Source: Galaxea fascicularis (lineage: Eukaryota; Cnidaria; Anthozoa; Scleractinia; Euphylliidae). Taken from it: 64,000 bases of DNA. The position numbers and the translations under genes are program-made. Location: assembly GCA_948470475.1 (NCBI GenBank), contig OX419345.1, forward strand, positions 18,236,239 to 18,300,238, written 5' to 3'. How positions within the stretch are numbered: position 1 is the stretch's first letter; every line of letters begins with the position of its first letter. Shown in pieces: positions 46,275-64,000 of the stretch. The notes beneath the pieces are model-generated. The model saw only the letters and a program-made list of their open reading frames with translations, was not told the DNA's origin and did no database searches.

Positions 46275-47759
46275 TCAATAATCGTAGTAGTTGTCCTTGC
46301 CATGTCACTACTTGATGAAATTAAAAAATGAATGACTGGCTTGATTTTTAACAAATTCCTCCACCTAATACCATAGAAATATACACTAGATGACAGACTA
46401 CTAATTGAAGGCAGTGAACTTAAGCAGGATGCACATATAAGTTGTTTCCAAACCTAGGTTGGAGTGAAGAGGTACATGTAAAAATCATTTTAAACTCTGC
46501 CTTAAATTTTTTGCCTTGCTGAAGTCTGGATGAAATTTTAACTGTAAGATAAAGACATTTCTTTTCCATTTTTTTATTTTCACTCTATTTTCAGTTATTC
46601 AAAACACTATGTAAATCCTGAATGCTAAAACATAAAGCAAACAACATAGAGGTTCAACATAAATAACAGTATTTTAAAAGATGACCTCTGATAATTTTCT
46701 TGATCTTGTGACTCCAAATACTACAACATTACTTTTAACTGACTCTTAAGTAAAACATAACTATGTAGTACATTTTTAACTTTTTCTCAATGGTACATTT
46801 CTGTTAGAGGTGGAAGGGGACCTTGAGTTTAATACTCAAAACTTACATTTATAAGTATATAAATGTTATGGCCAACAAGTGATGGTCCTTAGAGTGCCTA
46901 TTTTAGAGGGGAGTTCACTGCACAAAATGTAAAAGAATAGCAATATTCTTGACATTAAAACTGATGCTTCGAGTCAATGCCTAGCTGTAGCTTTTGAGTT
47001 CAGGGTTTCTAAACTTTTTCAGAAACCAAACCCCAGGACCTTACCAGGCTTTAGACGGTTTTATTCCATGGCCCCTAATGCACATGAAGAATTTTTCAGT
47101 TGTGGGATTTTCCCATCTGGCTGATTAAGCCTTAGATGAACCACCTGTACAAAATGCACTTTAATGACAAAAAAGGATGACCCAACCTGGGTTTTTGATA
47201 AACATTGCTTGGATAAGGTTCCTAAAAGAAAATAAAGCTACATGTAAATCAGGGATACTGGCAATTTAACAACTTAGGGCTGGAATCTGTAGAATCCATT
47301 CCGGTTATTCTGCTGTGTGGTGTAGAATGAACAGAATGACCAAGTACTTCCTCATTTTTTTATTGTCTCTAGTCTGCTTTCAGAAGTCATTTTTTGGGTC
47401 AAATTCCACACCATTCTAATCATTCTCATTCTGGAAGAGCACTAAAAATGCTCCCTAAATATTTCAAACAACTAGCAACATGCATGTCACAGCCATGATT
47501 TTTGTCGTGGCTATGACAACACATGTCTTCAAGACTAAAGGAAGTGTCCTCATTACTGAAAAATCTCTTCCCTTTCAACCAAAATTGTACAACCTGGCTC
47601 TTCGTTTCAAGAAATCTGAAGTACAGTGTATCTTTATAGTACGCTTTGCTGACAGAGGTTTCCATAATTTTTTAAATAGGCGTCTGGGATAACCAAAGTA
47701 GATGGCAACCTGTTGAATTTTTTAACCATACTCGAGTGAAAAATAATATAGACAAAGTA
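46275..47759. other. Region downstream of TMED2; no gene recognised
   Basis: This may include part of a long TMED2 3' UTR: a TTTATT (AATAAA on -) lies near 46573. No repeat with clear ends was recognised. The open frames of 70-79 codons at 47426-47692 overlap on opposite strands without similarity. Confidence 0.35.
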
Positions 47760-48062
47760 GGTGGCAGTTTAAGAAACAGGATGTCAATGGCAACTTCTCG
47801 TAACCTTTTTGAAATCATTAAAATGTTTAAATTGCAAAATGCTGGCAAACTCTCCAGGAACTAAGCTACTATGAACGACGTCAAAGCAAGGAAAAAGACA
47901 AGATTTTGCCATCATACGCTTACGTTCTCAAGAAATTTGGTCATTTCATGTTGTTGTTTTGAAGAGGACATAAAGAAATGCGCCAAAAAGTAAAACACAT
48001 GTGCAAAGCGATTGTTTTGTGGCGTTCTTGTTACTGTTGCCGTCCTCATTTCTTAACCTCCC
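47760..48062. mobile_element. 303-bp MITE, second copy of the 1301-1670 family, inverted
   Basis: TA lies at both edges (47758-47759, 48063-48064). Read on -, the copy starts GGGAGGTTAAGAAATGAGGA and matches the SLC6-intron copy through GTGAAATGACCAA-like, CTTGAGAA and TTAGTTCCTGGA blocks in the same order. It lies just past the TMED2 stop codon, probably inside its 3' UTR. Confidence 0.75.
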
Positions 48063-48250
48063 TACTGGCTTCTGATGAAACCCATGACAACACTGCCAGT
48101 TCAGTTCTCAAAGTATTAAAAGGAAATAAAAGCAAAGTAACTTTAAACCACTTGTAGAATTACTCTATTTTCAACCAACCATGGCCTGCCTGTTTTATGG
48201 TATGGTACAGTCATCATTTGCAATTTTAGAAAATAATGGTAATCAACAGT

Positions 48251-51200
48251 TTATACAACTCTTCTGACTTCAAAGAAACGTTTAAGGTAGAAAACTTGTC
48301 CTAGTGTCATGGCAACAAGCACAAGGGATTCAAAGAAGGACCACCAAACTACGCGGCTGTTTGTGCTATCATTGACTGTAGAAAGAAATATAGAAAATCA
48401 ACATTAAAATGTACAACTGCAAGAATAAATTGTGATCACAACGCTTTACATAGAATGGGTGATCTAAGATACTTCCCGTTTACAAAAACCCAGCAGGACA
48501 TAATTACAATCTGAATAGCAGTATGTGCTATTTCTACCCAATAATAATTATTATAATAGCTAGTTGTCAGATACTTATCCCAACCCCATTAAAATCTTAA
48601 TTTGTTTGAGATTATTTAAGAAACTTTGCACACACAAACTACTAAACAACAGCAAGATTTCAAAATTCCCTGAACGAATTTCCCTAGTTTATTGGCTGTA
48701 TAAAGCCATGACTATCCTTTACATTTCAGCATGAATCATTTGAAAACTTAAATAATAACTATTGTTTCCTATTCATGCATGTTTTGAAATGTTTTTTTTA
48801 GTAATGCTTGTCTTTTGGAAAGATTCCCAGAGAAATCTTCAAGATTCCATTCAAATACCAGACATTACAATGAGAAATTTAAATGTTTATTGCATTCTTG
48901 GAAACAATGGTCACACATGTCACAACGTACACTGACTGTAATGTGGCAATGTAACTGTAGGATGACCATTCAAACCAGAGATTGAAATGAACAACTGTTA
49001 GCTACTATAGCATACAGTAACAGCCTTAAGCCCTAAAGGCTACTGCATGATTTTAATTTCCCTGACACAGTTTTTTTCACTCACTTGCTCTGTGGATTCG
49101 TTCTCTAACTTCCATATACTCTTGTTCATGTTTGACACCAGTTAATGCCTCAGAAAGCTGACCAATCATTTCACTTAATTTATCATGATGAGCACCTGGT
49201 ATAAACAGAAAAAATATCAGCCTCTTAACTCTAGACTTAAGGACAATCTAGAATACAGTAGTGTTACTGTCTGGTAACCAAGTAAGTAAAGTATGAACTA
49301 AACAAGACAACAATGTTGCGGCAACAGTTTGAGCTTGCATACGTTTCCAAGATGTTTAGCCACCCAAGGAAACATTGTTGCCACAACAAAAAATGTTTCT
49401 GAGTTCCCTCAGAAACAGTTTTTGTTGCTGCAACAATGTTCCTTTGGGTGACTAAATGGGGAAACATGGTGAAAATATGTGCAATTTCAAATTGTTACCG
49501 CAACATTAATTGGTTGCCTCGGTTAGCCAGCACTTAATTTTCTAGACAGGTATCATAGTATGGAGTTCCATCCCCGCCAAAAATCAAAGTTGATCACAAC
49601 ATTCAACTTGACAGCTTAACCATTAACTTGGCAAACCTCAACATCATATTTCACTCTTCAACTTTGTACTTTGTATCACAAACATTGAAACTTTTGACAT
49701 TAACTTTCAAAGTGACGGTTCAACATTCAAGTTTATCCATCAACATTCATGTTTACATATCAACAATGGTCTTGGCACATGGGCTGTCAGCGAAAGATGA
49801 CGTTTGAATCTCCAAGTCGAATGTTGAGTTACCAAAGGCGCTCCAATCCCGCCAAAATTGAACTTCAGAATTCAACTTTCAAGTTGATAATTCAACATCA
49901 AATGTTACGTATCAATACCCGTATTTAACAATGGACATTGCTATTGCTGATGACGCAAATATGCTAGTTCACCATAACGTAATGTTCGATCTCTGAAAGT
50001 TGGTTGTTTACTGTATCAGAACGTACCAATCCTGCCAAAAATCCCATTGAAGCACTGTAGGGGAGGGGAAGGGTAATTTTGTACGCTGTGGCTATATGGC
50101 CGGTAACCGATCAAGGTGTTAAAAACACTAAATGGCCGGCAGTGCGAGATTTTTCTAAAAATTGTCGAATCAAAGAATCCTGGCTAAACCAAACCATCGT
50201 ATGACGATTAGGAAAAGAGGAGCGATCCTGAAAAACACTAAATGGCCGGCAGTGCGAGATTCAGTTTTCTAAAAATTGTCGAATCAAAGAATCCTGTCTA
50301 AACCAAACCATCGTATGTCGATTAGGAAAAGTCAAGCGATCCTGAAATGATTTTTAGATCTCAAGTCCAGCGCTTGCTTTATGCTGGGCTTATTGGACGA
50401 ACTCAGTGTATTTCGTGACACTTTTGAATTTTTTTCAGGTCGACTGCCGGCCAAGGCGTTAAAAACACTAAATGACCGGCGGTCCGATAAAAATTGCAGA
50501 AATGATGGATAAATCCTACAAAACCGGTTGCATAGATGCCTGATCTTTGACAGTTTAAATTGACTGGAATTCTTCGATCTTGCAATTTTTGTCGGACTGC
50601 CAGTCATTTAGTGTTTTTAACGCCTTGGCCGGAAGTCGAAGTGTCACGAAATACGGTTCGTCCAATAAGCCCAGCATAAAGCAAGCGCTGGACTTGAGAT
50701 CTAAAAATCATTTCAGGATCGCTTGACTTTTCCTAATCGACATACGATGGTTTGGTTTAGACAGGATTCTTTGATTCGACAATTTTTAGAAAACTGAATC
50801 TCGCACTGCCGGCCATTTAGTGTTTTTCAGGATCGCTCCTCTTTTCCTAATCGTCATACGATGGTTTGGTTTAGCCAGGATTCTTTGATTCGACAATTTT
50901 TAGAAAAATCTCGCACTGCCGGCCATTTAGTGTTTTTAACACCTTGATCGGTTACCGGCCATATAGCCACAGCGTACAAAATTACCCTTCCCCTCCCCTA
51001 CAGTGCTTCAATGGGATTTTTGGCGGGATTGGTACGTTCTGATACAGTAAACAACCAACTTTCAGAGATCGAACATTACGTTATGGTGAACTAGCATATT
51101 TGCGTCATCAGCAATAGCAATGTTCATTGTTAAATACGGGTATTGATACGTAACATTTGATGTTGAATTATCAACTTGAAAGTTGAATTCTGAAGTTCAA

Positions 51201-53205
51201 TTTTGGCGGGATTGGAGCGCCTTTGGTAACTCAACATTCGACTTGGAGATTCAAACGTCATCTTTCGCTGACAGCCCATGTGCCAAGACCATTGTTGATA
51301 TGTAAACATGAATGTTGATGGATAAAGTTGAATGTTGAACCGTCACTTTGAAAGTTAATGTCAAAAGTTTCAATGTTTGTGATACAAAGTACAAAGTTGA
51401 AGAGTGAAATATGATGTTGAGGTTTGCCAAGTTAATGGTTAAGCTGTCAAGTTGAATGTTGTGATCAACTTTGATTTTTGGCGGGGATGGAACTCCATAT
51501 CATAGCAGGTTGGATACAAATGTGAAGAGTGTGTAAGTTATGGCTTTACCTTCCTCTTTACTGGTATCTTTGGGGGGGTCTCCCAGGTCCATTGAGAACT
51601 TGACTATTTTAGGTGTCATAGAGGACATTTTGTTGCTAAAGCAATAGTGGTATGTTCCATCCATGTAAGCAGCAAAAGCATACTTTCCATTGGTCTCTCT
51701 TTCACCTGTGTAAATTACTTTTTGATCTGGACCTCTTATCTGCCATATCAAAAGAAAAATGCACATACTAAAGGTTCCAGAAAAGTGACAGGACTTGGGT
51801 CAAAATTCCTGGAAAGCTGGCTCCTTGAACCAGCTGACCTGATACAAGTTGGACTCTAAAGGTTAACTGGAACACTGATACTGTATTATGCACAGACTAA
51901 ACTTGAGGGTACATTTTGCTTCAAAACATTCCAAAGCTTTACAATTTAACTTAACTCAAAAACTCAAATGGAGTTTAGACTAACCCAACATGGGTGGCAC
52001 GCTATGCTAATTTAGAAAGCTTTTTTTAGAATATGGATGAAACAGACATTTTTATTTGTTTTAATCAGTTTTGTTTTTTCCATGAAAATAGTAATCACCC
52101 TAAAATTAATACATAATGAAGCTCTGCTGACAAAAGTGAACACAACCATAATAACTATTTTTCATTTGTTTTTTTGCCTTTATAGTAGCTTCCACTAAGG
52201 GTGGTCACAGCCAGGGTTTGTTACGTCCCTAGTGGTTCTTTAACGTCCCACAGAAACAATTGTAAAGGATTGTGAGACGGGGCCTCCGGTTTATCGGCGG
52301 GGGTTTGAACCCACGACCTCCCGCACATTAGTCCAGAACTCAACCAACTGAGCTAACCGGTTGGCCTTTGATTATAGTTAGAACAATCCTATATTATTTT
52401 CCACACGATTTATGATAGAATGGTGCAACCATGCTTAAAATGGTATCTTGTGCAGTCATTTCCTATCTGACACTCTTTATTAACTACACCTAGCATCTCA
52501 TACAACCAAACATTGATTGTCAAAGGTGGTTGTACTCACAGCATTTCACCATACAAACAAAACCAGAACATACATACTGGAAGAACTACAGTGTTTTATT
52601 ACCTTGTTTCATTCAGCAGAAAATATAAGAGTAAAGACACCACATAACGACAAAAGAATAAAGTGTTAGAGCACATAAAACAGATGGACAGAAGGGTAAC
52701 TTGGAATGATGGGGGTCAAATTTAAATGGAATATTCCCAATGAAAGTCACCTGAATTTACCTTTTTGCTGCATTCGTAAACACATAAGCATACATTTTCA
52801 CAAAAAAATTACTGTAATTGTAATTCTAAGCTGATAAACACAAAATCAATCTCTAATGGGTAGAGGGTCTGGGAAGAAGAAGTAAGTCTTATGTTAAAAT
52901 TACACCTTAGGTAAGCAAGGGAGTAAGTCTCAGCGAAAATGGGGTTTTCGATTCCCAGGGATCTTAATCAATTCTATCTGCAGTACTCTAAATTTTGGAA
53001 CCTTATTTATTCCATTTACCGTAACATCGATATCCAAGAAGCCACCTTCCGCTACTTCAAATATGAGGCCCATCTTAGTTCCAGATGTAACTTGGTCGTG
53101 AAAGCACTCCTCTGCGTGTGCGTCGATCGTTATAAAATAGCCAGAAGAAAACTCAAATAGTAGCACAAATAGTATTGAACACAATTCTACACGAAAACGC
53201 GTCAT
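48251..53205 (-). CDS. TMED2: TMED2, p24-beta cargo receptor of ER-Golgi vesicles
   Basis: Exons on - are 53020-53205, 51550-51739, 49085-49195 and 48251-48375, giving 612 nt, 203 residues (human TMED2 201). Residues 1-22 are a signal peptide. The mature protein begins [13 protein letters not shown] and has the GOLD domain ([20 protein letters not shown]). Its conserved cysteines are C34 and C95, and it has the [14 protein letters not shown] and [11 protein letters not shown] blocks. A coiled-coil segment follows ([15 protein letters not shown]), then one membrane span ([14 protein letters not shown]) and the cytosolic tail [12 protein letters not shown] with the FF motif for coatomer/COPII contact. 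The family acts as type I cargo adaptors cycling between ER and Golgi. Divergent from PRPF8. Intron 1 holds a SINE; intron 2 holds a 1.94-kb foldback. Confidence 0.97.
49270..49525. mobile_element. Hairpin MITE, AACATTGTTGC family
   Basis: AAGGAAACATTGTTGCCACAACAAAAA with its continuation (49358-49410) pairs with TTTTTGTTGCTGCAACAATG and beyond (49420-49440) around the loop TGAGTTCCCTCA. Outer ends GGTAACCAA and TTGGTTGCC are also inverse. It lies in TMED2 intron 2, 26 bp before the large foldback. Confidence 0.6.
49559..51497. mobile_element. 1.94-kb foldback element: near-perfect palindrome in TMED2 intron 2
   Basis: The arms 49559-50500 and 50579-51497 are reverse complements with only scattered mismatches and one length difference of about 20 bp near 50405-50440. 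The unpaired centre is about 80 bp. The ends are TATGGAGTTCCATCCCCGCC and its inverse. The direct repeat TATCATAG (49551-49558 and 51498-51505) marks the insertion site, with two bases of overlap ambiguity. Each arm contains a ~110-bp tandem duplication starting AAAAACACTAAATGGCCGGC (left arm 50121 and 50231). The outer part has many AACATTCAACTT-like units. There is no transposase frame. It is transcribed as intron RNA of TMED2. Confidence 0.92.
52190..52367 (-). mobile_element. tRNA-derived SINE, young-looking
   Basis: On -, A box TAGCTCAGTTGG (52344-52355) and B box GGGTTCAAACC (52302-52312) have intact Pol III promoter consensus within a tRNA-like head starting near CCAACCGGTTAGCTCAG. An unrelated 3' body follows. 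It lies in TMED2 intron 1 in the sense direction. Confidence 0.8.
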
Positions 53206-53647
53206 AATTATTCCTCAAGTCTGGCTAAAACTGTATGCAACGCAGTGAACAATCCACATAAAGTCCTTTGTCCTTACGCCACGTCGGACAAGACTAGACG
53301 GACAGAGCGCATGCGTTCGTTTAGCATCATTCCCCGTTGAGTTGTGGTCTTGGATGAGAGAGAGGACCCTGGGAACGAGGTTGGCCTCATTGCCATTTTC
53401 AATGTGCGGGAGCCTTTTCATTCTTTGCAGGGGCGTGACGTAACAACATGGCCGACATCGTGCACGTTTCGTAGTGTCAACGTTCGATCTTTGTTTTAAA
53501 ATTGCAAGGAAAGGAAACTCTTTTTTTAGGTAATTGAAGGTCCTGTTGTTTTCTTTGGAATTTTTCCGTGTTATCAAAGATGTGGGTTATAACCGGTGCT
53601 GTTTTGGCAATTTGTTTGAAGGTTCTCTTGTGTGGTGCACCGCCATT
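53206..53647. promoter_or_regulatory. Bidirectional promoter of TMED2 and PRPF8
   Basis: The divergent start codons are 442 bp apart with no other gene between. The interval is GC-richer than its surroundings. It contains an NRF1-type GCGCATGCG (53307-53315) and an AACATGGCCGAC YY1-like site near 53447. CGCCATTATGGCGGCG covers the PRPF8 start. The sites are motif matches only. Confidence 0.55.

Positions 53648-64000
<10,353 letters not shown>

Noticed and set aside
49559..51497. Could the palindrome be a CRISPR-like or coding array
   Set aside because: The eukaryotic context, full-length inverted symmetry and lack of regular direct spacers rule out CRISPR. Open frames of 60-91 codons occur mirrored in both arms with no similarity.
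52190..52367. Functional tRNA gene
   Set aside because: A and B boxes are present, but the sequence after the B box does not close an acceptor stem and continues into a non-tRNA body. It is a SINE head.
53534..53647. Longer PRPF8 N-terminus reading upstream of 53648
   Set aside because: The frame is open upstream, but its first ATG-like codons have no family similarity. The ATG at 53648 in GCCATTATGGCGGCG and the family start position favour the shorter protein.

Overview
The window is nuclear DNA of an animal with many short introns, AT-rich non-coding sequence and a dense load of small DNA transposons and tRNA-derived SINEs. The proteins are clearly metazoan. The repeat style (TIR-only MITEs, foldbacks, SINEs ending in ATT repeats) fits an anthozoan cnidarian, probably a stony coral. 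That assignment is inference and was not checked by search.

Five conserved genes were rebuilt by hand from splice sites, reading phase and family knowledge. On + there is the 3' part of an SLC6 Na+/Cl- coupled transporter (1020-8257; the first exon or exons lie to the left). On - there is NLE1/Notchless, with 18 coding exons (10185-22523), tail to tail with SLC6. MRPL18 (+, 22649-25736) starts 125 bp from NLE1 across a shared promoter. On - there is TMED2 (48251-53205). PRPF8 (+, from 53648) starts head to head with TMED2 and runs off the right edge after about 705 codons. All exon phases close in all five genes.

Between MRPL18 and TMED2 lie about 22 kb with no recognised gene. This stretch holds purine-rich tandem duplications with a covarying hairpin (30.8-31.4 kb), degenerate tandem repeats, a possible exon pair near 33.3-34.1 kb, a candidate four-exon small protein gene (38046-40152) with tandem decayed copies of one exon, and a 71-bp satellite array (41.8-44.4 kb) with higher-order periodicity.

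The introns hold most of the mobile DNA. The main items are a 1.94-kb near-perfect foldback in TMED2 intron 2; a 1.57-kb element in a PRPF8 intron with 103-bp TIRs, a 9-bp target duplication, a ZAD-like zinc protein and a RecQ-like helicase fragment; a 1.52-kb TA-flanked element in another PRPF8 intron; an antisense 5'-truncated LINE in NLE1; and many MITEs, several with readable target-site duplications. The conserved genes serve membrane transport (SLC6), ribosome assembly (NLE1), mitochondrial translation (MRPL18), ER-Golgi traffic (TMED2) and splicing (PRPF8). They do not form one pathway.
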